Assembly (NCBI RefSeq): GCF_000217715.1
Contig: NC_015666.1
Span: 1,252,270-1,316,269, forward strand
Origin: Halopiger xanaduensis SH-6
GTDB taxonomy: Archaea; Halobacteriota; Halobacteria; Halobacteriales; Natrialbaceae
Reading direction: 5' to 3'
Length of the DNA: 64,000 nt
The stretch's first letter is position 1; each line of letters starts with the position of its first letter. Positions 24,120 through 32,778 of the stretch are shown piece by piece. The translations under genes and the position numbers were made by a program. The notes under the pieces are model-generated. The model searched no databases, was not told the DNA's origin, and worked only from the letters and a program-made list of their open reading frames with translations.

Positions 24120-24910
24120 GGGTCGGTGCCGCCGTCGATCGCCGATCCGTTCGCCGACGACTCGTTCGATTCGGATTCGTTCAGCGCCGATTCCGGGTTC
24201 TCGAGCCACCGCTCGTACTCGTCCTCGCTGACGACCCGCACCGTCGAGAGCATCTCGGGGTGGCCGCGACCGCACAGCTCCGCACAGTAGAGGCGGTACT
24301 CGCCCTGCTCGGTCGGTTCGGTCCGCAGGAGGTTGTACTGACCGGGCAGCGCGTCCTGTTTCAAGCCGAGTTCGGGGACGTGGACGGAGTGGATCACGTC
24401 CTCGGAGGTGATATAGAGGTAGGCCGTCCGATTTTCGGGGAGGACCAGCGACTCCGAGGTCGTCACGTTCTCCTCCGGATACTCGAACGTGTAGTTCCAC
24501 TGCTCCGTGACGATGTGGGCTTCGACGGCGTCCTCGGGAGCGTTGCCGGGTTCGGCGTTACTCTCCGGATCGTCGAGCACCGTCGACACCGTCGGCTGGG
24601 CCAGCACGTAAAACGAGGCCGTGCCGACGAACAGCAGGACCAGCGCCGTCGCGATCGTCCACGTGATCTCGAGCTGGCGATTCTCCTTGGTCGGCTCCGG
24701 CTCGTCGTTGTCGCGGAACCGCCAGACCGTGTACGCGAGGATCGCCTCGACGAGGACCGCGATCGGGACGGCGAGGTAGAGCAGCTGTCGGTTGAGTCGG
24801 CGGATGACCTGGTCCGTCACCGACCCGGCGACGGCGACGGTCGGCACCGCGGCGACCGCCAGCGCGGCCAGGAACGCGACGATGACGACGGTGCGGCGTG
24901 CGCCCCTCAT
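24116..24910 (-). CDS. coxB: aa3-type cytochrome c oxidase subunit II
   Basis: 264 residues. A hydrophobic signal-like N-terminus (about 1-28) is followed by two membrane helices (about 42-62 and 83-106) and an external cupredoxin domain. The CuA ligands are complete: Cys209, Cys213, His217 and Met220 in CAELCGRGHPEM, with the upstream His in DVIHSVHVPELGLKQD. The tail is rich in Asn, Ser and Glu. It shares an ATGA overlap with the following DUF6789-like gene. Receives electrons, probably from a halocyanin, since no cytochrome c gene is seen. Confidence 0.95.
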   Translation of the reverse strand: MRGARRTVVIVAFLAALAVAAVPTVAVAGSVTDQVIRRLNRQLLYLAVPIAVLVEAILAYTVWRFRDNDEPEPTKENRQLEITWTIATALVLLFVGTASFYVLAQPTVSTVLDDPESNAEPGNAPEDAVEAHIVTEQWNYTFEYPEENVTTSESLVLPENRTAYLYITSEDVIHSVHVPELGLKQDALPGQYNLLRTEPTEQGEYRLYCAELCGRGHPEMLSTVRVVSEDEYERWLENPESALNESESNESSANGSAIDGGTDP

Positions 24911-25037
24911 CTACGGGGTGGCTACAATAACCCCCGTCATAAGGATTTGTCCGAAATACTGCGCTACCGGCGCCGAATGCCGCGCCTATCAGCGCTCGTG
25001 AATACGGTTTATCCCCTTCGCGGTCGAATTCGAGACC

Positions 25038-25265
25038 ATGCTCGACTGGCTCTCTCGAGAGACGGCGGTCGACGCCTCGATCAACGCGGTGCCACTGGTG
25101 ATCCTCGCGTACTTCGCCGTGCTCTTCGAAGCCGCCTCGCCGTGGTCGTTCGACCCGCTCCCCGTCGTCCTCACGCACACGCTGACGCTCTTTCCGCTGG
25201 TCCTCCTGCTGATCGCGACGTACGTCGTCGCGCGGGTGATCGAGCGGGACGCCGCCCGATCCTGA
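25038..25265 (+). CDS. Small two-helix cox-locus protein (DUF6684-like)
   Basis: 75 residues with two membrane helices (about 18-36 and 45-66) and a charged end ARVIERDAARS. The pattern SINAVPLVILAYFAVLF resembles cox-cluster proteins remembered as DUF6684. Divergent from coxB; a TATA-like ggtttat at about 25007-25013 lies about 28 bases upstream. Likely an oxidase accessory subunit. Confidence 0.78.
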   Translation: MLDWLSRETAVDASINAVPLVILAYFAVLFEAASPWSFDPLPVVLTHTLTLFPLVLLLIATYVVARVIERDAARS

Positions 25266-25355
25266 GTGAGAATCGCGCCCTCGAGCGCACGAGGCCCGCA
25301 CGGCCGTCGCCACGGGAGCGTTTAACCGGCCGGAACCCGTACGGACGACCGCCGT

Positions 25356-25481
25356 ATGCCCGGTCCCTCCATCTACACGCCCGAGGGGACGTTCGCGTTC
25401 ATGCTGACCGCGCTCGGCCTCGCGCTCGTCGCCGCGATCGTCTACCTCGTCGTCTTTACCGGAGCGACGATCCCGCCGTGA
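25356..25481 (+). CDS. 41-residue single-helix protein of the cox locus
   Basis: Encodes a 41-residue protein beginning MPGPSIYTPEGTFAFMLTAL, with one membrane helix (about 13-36) and a short end ATIPP. The box gcgtttaacc at about 25318-25327 lies about 31 bases upstream of the ATG, typical for a leaderless haloarchaeal gene. It follows the DUF6684-like gene on the same strand. Size and topology match tiny structural subunits of heme-copper oxidases. Too short for usual gene finding. Confidence 0.6.
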   Translation: MPGPSIYTPEGTFAFMLTALGLALVAAIVYLVVFTGATIPP

Positions 25482-25630
25482 ACCGTCCCGGGATCGACAC
25501 TCGCCCCGCGTCCTCCGTTCCGCGAGGTCGCTAGCCGCGCCGGCTCCGCGGAACGAAACACGTATCACCACCCTGTACGGACGTCGAACCGTGCTGAGAC
25601 AGGTAGTCGCATCTCTCCGAACTCGAACCC

Positions 25631-26611
25631 ATGCCGGACGGTAAGCACCGCACGGAGCCGGCGACGGACGACGCGGACGTCCCCGCCGAGTCGGTCGTCG
25701 ACGAATCGCTTCGAGAGGCCGTCGAGGAGTCCCGCGAAGGCGTCCCGGCGGCCGGCGCCGTCGTTCGCGATCGCTTCTCGGCCGACGAAATCTTCCACCG
25801 GATCGTCGCCGCCGCCGACGACGAGATCACGACCGGCACTCGAGAGCTGTTCTTCAGCGCGCTCGCCGCCGGCTTCGCGATCACGCTGACGTTCATGCTC
25901 TACGCGTCGACGACCGAGGCCAGCGGCGGCGCGCCGATCGCGGGCGCGTTGCTCTACCCGCTCGGGTTCGCCTACATCATCATCGGCGATTACCAGCTGT
26001 TCACCGAGAACACGCTGCCGCCCGTCGCGCTCGTGCTGGAGCGGCTGGCGAGCGTGCCCGCCTTACTCACCGTCTGGACGGTCGTGTTGATCGGCAACTT
26101 CGCCGGCGGCGCCCTCGGCGCGTTTTTCCTCGCGTCGACGGGTGTCTTCTCCCAGGACGTGATGGAGGTGGCCGTCGGGATCTCCAACTCGGGGCTCGAG
26201 ACGGCCTGGTGGCCGACGTTCTTCAAGGGGATCTTCGCCGGGCTGATCGTCGCCGGCGTCGTCTGGCTCGATTACGCGTCCCAGGAGACGATCGCCCGCC
26301 TGGTGTTGGTCTACGTCGCCTTCCTCGCGATTCCGCTCGGGAACCTCTATCACGTCGTGGTCTCCGCGACCGAGGTCATGTTCCTCGTCTTCCGCGGCGA
26401 GGTTGCGCTCGCGACCGGCGCCGTCGAGTTCGTGCTCCCGGTGTTGCTCGGGAACACGATCGGCGGCGTGATACTGGTCACCGTCGTCAACTACTTCCAG
26501 GCGGTCGAGCGCACGTACCAAGAACAGAACTACCAGCTTACGGTCCGCGAGATGCTGTTCGGCAAGTACGTCGGCAGCGACTACGCGCCGCCGGCGGACG
26601 GCGACGACTGA
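25631..26611 (+). CDS. Formate/nitrite transporter (FNT) family channel
   Basis: 326 residues: an acidic soluble N-terminus of about 75, six membrane helices, and a C-terminal amphipathic end. FNT hallmarks include the IGNFAGGALGAFFLA helix, NLYHVVVSATEVMFL, and LLGNTIGGVILVTVVNYFQ. It looks closer to the YfdC-like branch than to FocA, because of the long acidic N-terminus. Likely passes small monovalent anions (formate, nitrite, hydrosulfide); substrate cannot be decided. A siroheme sulfite/nitrite reductase lies 10 kb away. Confidence 0.9.
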   Translation: MPDGKHRTEPATDDADVPAESVVDESLREAVEESREGVPAAGAVVRDRFSADEIFHRIVAAADDEITTGTRELFFSALAAGFAITLTFMLYASTTEASGGAPIAGALLYPLGFAYIIIGDYQLFTENTLPPVALVLERLASVPALLTVWTVVLIGNFAGGALGAFFLASTGVFSQDVMEVAVGISNSGLETAWWPTFFKGIFAGLIVAGVVWLDYASQETIARLVLVYVAFLAIPLGNLYHVVVSATEVMFLVFRGEVALATGAVEFVLPVLLGNTIGGVILVTVVNYFQAVERTYQEQNYQLTVREMLFGKYVGSDYAPPADGDD

Positions 26612-26632
26612 TCGGCGCTGCCGACTGCGACG

Positions 26633-26958
26633 TTACGAACTCCCGATCTCTAGGTCCTCGGTCCGCTCCTCCCACTCGAGTTCGAACTCGAGTTCGCGGG
26701 TGTCGCCCTCTTCCTCGTACTCGACTTCGAAGTTCATGTACTCGGGCGGCTCGAGGTCGACCGTCTCGTCGCCGATCGTCAGCGTGACGGTGTCGCCCTC
26801 GCTGAACCCTCGAGGAACGACTCGAGGTAGGCGACGACCTCCTCGCGCCCGTGGTAGTGTTCGTACTCGAGTTCTCGCTCGTCGGACTCCGCTTCTTCGT
26901 CCGCGTCCGCTCCTTCGGGTTCCGATTCCTCGCCGTTCGCGGATTCGTCGTCGGCCAT
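26633..26958 (-). pseudogene. amphi-Trp domain protein gene with a one-base frameshift
   Basis: The first frame from ATG 26958 gives an acidic start (MADDESANGEES) and then ELEYEHYHGREEVVAYLESFLEG. The reading then needs to shift by one base near 26806-26811 to continue as FSEGDTVTLTIGDETVDLEPPEYMNFEVEYEEEG to the stop at 26633. Joined, this is a normal small amphi-Trp domain protein of 108 residues. The total span of 326 bases is one short of a multiple of three, so a single G (coding strand) is missing in the GGG run. This is either a real inactivating mutation or a sequencing error. Confidence 0.8.
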
Positions 26959-27125
26959 ACGGAAGCGGCTTCCACGCTGCCGACCGTAAACGTTGGATAT
27001 TGGCCCGTTTGTTAGTCATCACGGACGATACGTCTCATCAAGGGATCGGTACGGTGTCGGCAGCGCGTCGCCGAACCGAACGCGGAGACCGATCGCCTCG
27101 AGCCCGACCGAACGAGCGCCGCGAG

Positions 27126-27578
27126 CTACGACCGCTCGACGGTGAGCCCGATATCCGTCGCCTCCGCGATGTTGTTGGAGACCGGACACCGCTTCTCGAC
27201 GCGCTCGCCGAACTCCTCGAGCGTCTCCTGGTCCGCGTCGGCCTCGATATCCATCCGCACCTCGATGTTCCGGACGCCGGTGTGGTCGTCCGGTTGTTCG
27301 GTCTGGAACGTCTCGACGTCGAACTCGCCCGAAATTTCGATCTCGAGGTCCTCGAGCGCGAGGTCCATATCCTTCGCGACCTGCGAGGCCGTGACGTTGA
27401 GACAGCCGGCCTGCCCGGCCAGCAGGTACTCGAGGGGGTTCGGCCCGTCGTCCTGGCCGCCCATGTCCTCGGGTTCGTCGATCACCAGTTCGAAGCTTCG
27501 CGCCGTGACCGTCGATTTGGTCGGCGTCTCGCGATCCGCCTCGACCTCGACGGGAAGGACGTTCTCGGATTCGCTCAT
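27126..27578 (-). CDS. OsmC family protein
   Basis: 150 residues. The two redox cysteines of the OsmC/Ohr fold are seen in GQAGCLNVTAS and EKRCPVSNNI, and the domain has the usual EYLLAGQAGC helix. Such proteins reduce organic hydroperoxides with thiol or lipoyl reductants. ATG 27578 has a Shine-Dalgarno GAGGTGA just upstream, and the 12 bases 27581-27592 (ggtagtcacctc) are identical to those before ric. The neighbouring lipoamide-dehydrogenase-like gene at 27783 could supply reducing power, as in lipoyl-dependent OsmC/Ohr systems; that link is inference. Confidence 0.92.
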   Translation of the reverse strand: MSESENVLPVEVEADRETPTKSTVTARSFELVIDEPEDMGGQDDGPNPLEYLLAGQAGCLNVTASQVAKDMDLALEDLEIEISGEFDVETFQTEQPDDHTGVRNIEVRMDIEADADQETLEEFGERVEKRCPVSNNIAEATDIGLTVERS

Positions 27579-27782
27579 AGGGTAGTCACCTCGTGCGGCC
27601 ACGCGACGGCCGCCTACGAGGGGTGTCACCGAACACCGGGATAAAACTGCGGGACCGCGAGGTGAGACCGCCCCTGTACCGCGACGCGTGACCGACGTTC
27701 GCGGAGGAGATCGAGCAGTCGGTCGCATCGCGTGGGGCATTCCGGCCTGCTGTTCATTACGCTCGGCGTGCCATGCGGCCCC

Positions 27783-29237
27783 ATGGAGGAGTACGACTTT
27801 CTGGTTATCGGCTCGGGATCGGGACTCGAGGTGGCGAACGTGGCGGCGAACCGCGGCCAGTCGGTTGCGGTCGTCGAGAAGGGACGACTCGGCGGCACGT
27901 GTCTCAACCGCGGCTGCATTCCCTCGAAGATGTTACTCTACCGCGCGGAGGTCCGCGAGACGATCGAGCGGTCCGAGGCGTTCGGGATCGACGCGTCGGT
28001 CGACGACGTGGCCTTCGCCGACATCGTCCGCGAGGTCAACGAGGACGTCGCCGAGAGTTCGGACTCGATCCGGCGCGGACTGGAGTCTTCGTCGCAACAC
28101 GACCTCTATCGGGCAGAAGGTCGGTTCGTGGACGACCGGACGATCGAACTCTCGGGCGGCGATCGCGACGGCGAGCGTCTCGCTGCGGAGACGGTCCTCG
28201 TCGCGGCCGGCACTCGGCCCGGCGTTCCGCCCGTCGAGGGCCTCGAGGGCGCCGACTACCTGACGAGCCGCGAGGCGCTGCGCCTCGAGGCGCCGCCGGA
28301 CCACCTCGTTATCGTCGGCGGCGGCTACATCGCGGCCGAACTCGGCCACTTCTTCGGGACGTTCGGCAGCGACGTCTCGATAATCGGCCGGCGACCGCAC
28401 CTGCTTCCGGACGCCGACGAGGAGGTCGCCCGCGAGTTTACCGAGCGAATGGCCGAGCGGTACGACGTCTATACGGGCTACGAGGCGACGGCGGTTTCAG
28501 AGTCGGCGGGGAAGGTAACCGTCGAGGCGCGGCCCTTTCCCGACGACGAGGACGCCGACCGCATCAGCGTCGCCGGCGACGAACTGCTCGTCGCCGCCGG
28601 CCGCGTCCCCAACACCGACACGCTGAACGTGAGCGCGGCGGGGATCGAGACGGACGATCAGGGGTTCGTCGAGACCGACGAGTACCTGCGGACCACCGCC
28701 GACGGCGTCTGGGCGCTGGGCGACATCGTCGGCGAGTACCTGCTCAAACACAGCGCGAACCACGAGGCGCAGGCGGTCGCGCGCAACCTGTTCGGCGACG
28801 ACCTCGAGCCGGTCGACTACACCGCGATGCCCTTCGCCGTCTTCTCCTCGCCCGAGGTCGCCGGCGTCGGCGCGACCGAGGCCGAACTCCGGGCCGCCGA
28901 CCGCGAGTACGCCACGCGAACGCAGCGGTACGAGGACACTGCCCGCGGCTCGGCGATGAAGGCAGAGGGGGTCGTCAAGCCGCTCGTCTCTCTCGAGGGC
29001 GAAATTCTGGGGTGTCACATCGTCGGGCCGGACGCCTCGACCCTCATCGAGGAGGTCGTCGTCGCGATGAAAGCCGGCTCCGGGACGGTCCGGGACATCC
29101 GCGAATCGATACATATCCACCCCGCGCTCTCGGAGGTTGTCCAGCGGGCGTTTTCGGGGCAGTTCGAGCGCCGGGGACACGAGCACGCCCACGGACACGG
29201 CCACGATCACGGCCACAGCCACGATCACGACCACTGA
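27783..29237 (+). CDS. Dihydrolipoyl dehydrogenase-like flavoprotein with His-rich tail
   Basis: 484 residues, class I pyridine nucleotide-disulfide oxidoreductase. FAD site GSGSG at 10-14, redox pair Cys40/Cys45 in GGTCLNRGCIPSKM, NAD site IVGGGYIAAELGHFFG, second FAD motif WALGDIVGEY, and the dimer-domain HPALSEVVQRAF with its catalytic His. The last 19 residues are a His/Asp/Gly tail (HEHAHGHGH and similar repeats) not usual in this family, probably metal-binding. ATG 27783 is used; an upstream ATG in frame adds 17 residues lacking the fold. No E1/E2 genes are adjacent, so it may serve lipoyl or thiol reduction outside the oxoacid complexes. Confidence 0.9.
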   Translation: MEEYDFLVIGSGSGLEVANVAANRGQSVAVVEKGRLGGTCLNRGCIPSKMLLYRAEVRETIERSEAFGIDASVDDVAFADIVREVNEDVAESSDSIRRGLESSSQHDLYRAEGRFVDDRTIELSGGDRDGERLAAETVLVAAGTRPGVPPVEGLEGADYLTSREALRLEAPPDHLVIVGGGYIAAELGHFFGTFGSDVSIIGRRPHLLPDADEEVAREFTERMAERYDVYTGYEATAVSESAGKVTVEARPFPDDEDADRISVAGDELLVAAGRVPNTDTLNVSAAGIETDDQGFVETDEYLRTTADGVWALGDIVGEYLLKHSANHEAQAVARNLFGDDLEPVDYTAMPFAVFSSPEVAGVGATEAELRAADREYATRTQRYEDTARGSAMKAEGVVKPLVSLEGEILGCHIVGPDASTLIEEVVVAMKAGSGTVRDIRESIHIHPALSEVVQRAFSGQFERRGHEHAHGHGHDHGHSHDHDH

Positions 29238-29356
29238 TCCAAACGAGCCAAATCGCGGTCGACGGCCACCACTTCGTCCGTCCTCCCGGCGGTCGTGCAC
29301 TGCGGGCACACGGTCGCCGGCCCGTTTTGTATACCAGTCTCCTGCGTACGACTGCA

Positions 29357-29713
29357 ATGGTCAACGCAGCCGTCATCATTCTCGCCGGCACCGAATCGCA
29401 CGCCGACACCGGACGCATGGTCAACGGCCTCGAGGCCGCCAGGGAGTTCGCCGCGAACGAGGAGGACGACCTCGAATTCATCTTCGACGGTGCCGGCACG
29501 CAGTGGATCGCGGAACTGGAAGACGAGGATCACGACTACCACGACCTCTACCGGTCGGTTCAGGACGAAGCGTCCGTTTGTGACTACTGCGCCAGCGCCT
29601 TCGACGTCGACGACGCCGTCGAAGACCAGGGCATCGTCCGCATCGACGAGAACGAGGGCCACCCGAGCATCCGATCGCTCGTCAGCGACGACTACGAGAT
29701 CATCACCTTCTAA
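29357..29713 (+). CDS. DsrE-like family protein
   Basis: 118 residues with a DsrE/DsrF fold: starts NAAVIILAGTESHADTGRM and has a middle CDYCASAF with two cysteines (Cys75 and Cys78) able to carry sulfur. Cousins relay persulfide sulfur between proteins. TATA-like ttttgtata at about 29323-29331 lies about 28 bases before ATG 29357. Adjacent to the flavoprotein and OsmC, consistent with thiol/sulfur chemistry. Precise partner unknown. Confidence 0.85.
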   Translation: MVNAAVIILAGTESHADTGRMVNGLEAAREFAANEEDDLEFIFDGAGTQWIAELEDEDHDYHDLYRSVQDEASVCDYCASAFDVDDAVEDQGIVRIDENEGHPSIRSLVSDDYEIITF

Positions 29714-29826
29714 GCCGGATTTCGAAGGTCGATCGTTCACCGCGAGCGAGGCGATGAGCGAGTACTACTGTCAGGTCCACCCGCAGACAATGTGCGGGGC
29801 GATCGAAATCGGGGGGTAACGGCGCG

Positions 29827-31713
29827 TCAGTCGTCGCCCGGGATCGGCTCGCCGAGCCGGATCCCCATCGGCGCCGGTCCGGGCGTCTCGAGCCCTCGAG
29901 CGTAGCCCAGATACAGGGCGCTGTTGACGATCCCGACGTGGCTGAACGCCTGCGGGAAGTTCCCCAGGTGGGCGCCGCTCTCGGAGTCGAGCTCCTCCGC
30001 GATCAGCCCGAGCGGGTTCAGGTACGACAGCAGCGTCTCGAAGCGGGCCCGGGCCTCCTCGAGGCGTCCGGAGAGCGCGAGCGCGTCGATCAGCCAGCAC
30101 GAACAGAGGACGAAGGCACCTTCCTCGCCCGGCAGCCCGTCGTCGCCGTCGTACCGCTGCACGAAGATTCCGTCCCCGTCGTCGACCAACCGGTCGTCGA
30201 TCGCCTCGATCGTCCCCTGCACGCGGTCGTCCTCGAAGGGCAGGAAGCCGACGATCGGCAGCAGGAGGGCGGTCGCGTCCAGCGCCGTCGATCCGTACGA
30301 CTGGACGAACGCGCCGAGATCCGCATCGTAGCCGTTCTCGAGGGCGTCCGCCCTGATTCGCTCGCGGGTCGCCTGCCACGCCTCGGCCGGCGCGTCGTGG
30401 TCGCCGTCGGTCGCGATCGCGAGCCCGCGATCGAGGGCGGCCCAGCACATCGCCTTCGAGAAGACGAAGCGTCTGTCGCCGCCGCGGACCTCCCAGATGC
30501 CCGCGTCGGGATCCGTCCAGATCTCGCTGACGTAGTCGACGATCGCGCGGATGCGGTCCCACTCGTCGGCGTCCAGTTCTCGGCCGTGTCGGCGCATCTC
30601 GTCGACGGCCAGCAGGAGCTCTCCGAACGTGTCGTGCTGGCGCTGGTCGGCGGCGCCGTTTCCGATCCGGACCGGGCTGGACCCGCGGTACCCCTCGAAG
30701 TGATCCAGTTCCCGCTCCTCGAGGTCCGAGTCGCCGTGGAGCCCGTACAGCGGCTGGATCGACGCGGGATCGTCGACCTGACAGAGATCCATGAACCAGT
30801 CGAAGTAGTCGGTTGCCTCGTCGGCGGTGCCGAGGTTCATCAGTGCCTGGACGGTAAAGCCGGCGTCCCGAAGCCAGTTGAACCGGTAGTCCCAGTTGCG
30901 CACGCCGCCGATATCCTCGGGCAGCGAAGTGGTCGGTGCGGCCGCGATCCCGCCCGACTCGGCGTGGGTCAGCAGTTTGAGGACGAGTTCGGAGCGGACG
31001 ATCGCGTCGTGCCACGGCCCCGCGAAGACGCAGTCGGCCTCCGGACCGCAGTCGTGGGCCCAGCCGGTCCAGAACTGTACCGTCTCGTCGAGCGCGGCGT
31101 CCGGATCCGTGTTCGCGTCCTCGGCGCCCGTACACCGCAGCAGGAACCACGCCACCTCGCCGGCCTCGAGCGACAGAGTCCCGGTTACTCGGCTCGGCGC
31201 CGCGTCCCCGCCATCTCGGATCTCGAGGTCGGCGGCTGCGGGGAACTCGAGCAACGTCCGTTCGTCCTCGCCGTCGGCGAGAATCCCGCCGTCGACCCGG
31301 TCGATCGTCGCGGCCGCGCGGCCGTAATCGAACTGCGGCTCGAACTCGATCGCGAGGTCGACGCCGCCGTCGGCGCAGGCGAGCTTGCGGTAGAGGACCT
31401 TCTTCGGGTGGTCGGTCCGGTCGGCCGGCGGCAGGAAGTCCGTCAGCGTCGCCGTCCCGCCGTCGGTTCGGAAGGTCGTCTCGAGGACGTTCGTGTCGTC
31501 GACGTACCGCCGGTCGGTCTCGAACGAGCCCGTCGGCGCGATTCGGAACCGCCCGCCGCGCTCGGCGTCGAGAACCGCCGCGACAATGCTCGGCGACTCG
31601 AGATGCGGGAACGGGAACCAGTCGATCGAGCCGTCGGGTCCGACGAGCGCGCACGTCTCGAGGTTGCCGACGACGCCGTAGGCCTCGATCGGTGGGTACG
31701 CGTCAGATACCAT
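29827..31713 (-). CDS. Glycoside hydrolase family 15 (glucoamylase-type)
   Basis: 628 residues. An N-terminal beta domain (1-210; pattern PPIEAYGVVGNLETCALVGPDGSIDW) is followed by an (alpha/alpha)6 barrel with GGVRNWDYRFNWLRDAGFT, IWEVRGGDRRFVFSKAMCWAALDRG (Glu in EVRGG is the likely general acid) and LGNFPQAFSHVGIVNSAL near the end. GH15 enzymes act on alpha-glucans or trehalose; the exact sugar is not decidable here. ATG 31713 is chosen: the longer frame to 32136 would overlap a divergent regulator gene. No signal peptide is seen, so it is probably cytoplasmic, acting in glycogen- or trehalose-like turnover. Confidence 0.93.
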   Translation of the reverse strand: MVSDAYPPIEAYGVVGNLETCALVGPDGSIDWFPFPHLESPSIVAAVLDAERGGRFRIAPTGSFETDRRYVDDTNVLETTFRTDGGTATLTDFLPPADRTDHPKKVLYRKLACADGGVDLAIEFEPQFDYGRAAATIDRVDGGILADGEDERTLLEFPAAADLEIRDGGDAAPSRVTGTLSLEAGEVAWFLLRCTGAEDANTDPDAALDETVQFWTGWAHDCGPEADCVFAGPWHDAIVRSELVLKLLTHAESGGIAAAPTTSLPEDIGGVRNWDYRFNWLRDAGFTVQALMNLGTADEATDYFDWFMDLCQVDDPASIQPLYGLHGDSDLEERELDHFEGYRGSSPVRIGNGAADQRQHDTFGELLLAVDEMRRHGRELDADEWDRIRAIVDYVSEIWTDPDAGIWEVRGGDRRFVFSKAMCWAALDRGLAIATDGDHDAPAEAWQATRERIRADALENGYDADLGAFVQSYGSTALDATALLLPIVGFLPFEDDRVQGTIEAIDDRLVDDGDGIFVQRYDGDDGLPGEEGAFVLCSCWLIDALALSGRLEEARARFETLLSYLNPLGLIAEELDSESGAHLGNFPQAFSHVGIVNSALYLGYARGLETPGPAPMGIRLGEPIPGDD

Positions 31714-31935
31714 CGGAATCACCGGTGGAACGGGTTGTCGGTTGAACGGGGCCGGTTCGGGCGCACGAACCTCCTGAAAGCACGATCGTCCGTTCGCGCT
31801 CCAGCGAGAAAAAGCCGCTACCGGCGACGCGTGATCGCACTTGGTACCGGCTGACTCCGTGACCGATCGGTCGGCGGGAGCGAGGGGGCTGCCGCCGTTG
31901 AAAGGCTTTACTGGGACGCCGCTGTAGCACGGCCG

Positions 31936-32778
31936 ATGACAGCGTCCGAACCCGACCTCGCGGTGTACGCCTGTCGGTCCTGCGGCGAGTATCAGTTCGC
32001 GTCCGCGCCGCCGACCTGCTGTGGCGACCCGATGGCCGACGTCGACGACTCGGTTCCCGTCGAGTCGCCTGACGAAGGCCTTCTCATGCGCGCGGTGTTC
32101 GACATCTCCGAAACCGAACTCGAGGTCTGCCGGCACCTGATGTCCGAGGGGGAACTCACGGTCAAGGAATTGACCGATCTAGTCGATCGGGATCGAAGCG
32201 TCGTCACCAGACACCTCAATCACCTGTCGGAGCTAGGGATGATCGAGAAGCGCTCTCGCGTGCTCGCGGACGGCGGCCGCGTAAACGTCTACGCGCACCG
32301 CTCGGCCGAGGCGGTCCGCCGGCAGTTCAAGCTCGGGCTGTACGCGTGGATGACCGAGGCCGTCGACATCGTCGACGACCTCAGCGAGGACAAGATCGAG
32401 CGACTGGTCGCGGGTGAGAGCGGCACCGATAACGGACCCGTAATCGTCGAACGGACGACTGAGCGGCGCCGCTCGCGCCCGGTCGGTCGAGATCGAGGGG
32501 CGGTCCCGGGCCGCCACCCGTACACCCCCCTCACACCCGCGCACGTTCCACGCCAACCGCTTTCCCCCTCGCCGTGGGATGCCGGCGCATGGACTACGAC
32601 ACCTGGTCCGATCGACAGACTGCGACAACCGTCACCGTCGACGGCCATGACCTCGAGGTGGCCTACTACGACGAGGGACCAGCGGAGGGCGACACGGGCG
32701 CAGATGCGGACCCGGTCGTGTTCTGTCACGGTATTCCGACCTCGTCGTTCCTCTGGCGCCACGCCGCGCCCGAACTGA
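31936..32778 (+). CDS. Winged-helix regulator with run-on C-terminus
   Basis: As read, 280 residues. The N-terminal CRSCGEYQFAS ... PPTCCGDPM is a zinc-ribbon-like module (four cysteines in two pairs), followed by a winged helix (SEGELTVKELTDLVDRDRSVVTRHLNHLSELGMIEKRSRV). Relatives end near residue 170-185. Here, after IVERTTERRRSR, the frame continues for about 100 residues of Pro/Arg/Thr-rich sequence unlike a halophile protein, the last 63 of them overlapping the next gene (32589) in another frame. Probably the normal stop was lost by mutation or a frameshift near 32460-32500. The functional part is residues 1 to about 175. Confidence 0.75.
   Translation: MTASEPDLAVYACRSCGEYQFASAPPTCCGDPMADVDDSVPVESPDEGLLMRAVFDISETELEVCRHLMSEGELTVKELTDLVDRDRSVVTRHLNHLSELGMIEKRSRVLADGGRVNVYAHRSAEAVRRQFKLGLYAWMTEAVDIVDDLSEDKIERLVAGESGTDNGPVIVERTTERRRSRPVGRDRGAVPGRHPYTPLTPAHVPRQPLSPSPWDAGAWTTTPGPIDRLRQPSPSTAMTSRWPTTTRDQRRATRAQMRTRSCSVTVFRPRRSSGATPRPN

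Noticed and set aside
29754-29819. 21-codon ORF beginning MSEYYC
   Set aside because: No promoter or family; lies in the short gap between DsrE and GH15 and shows no recognisable motif, though a decayed fragment cannot be excluded.
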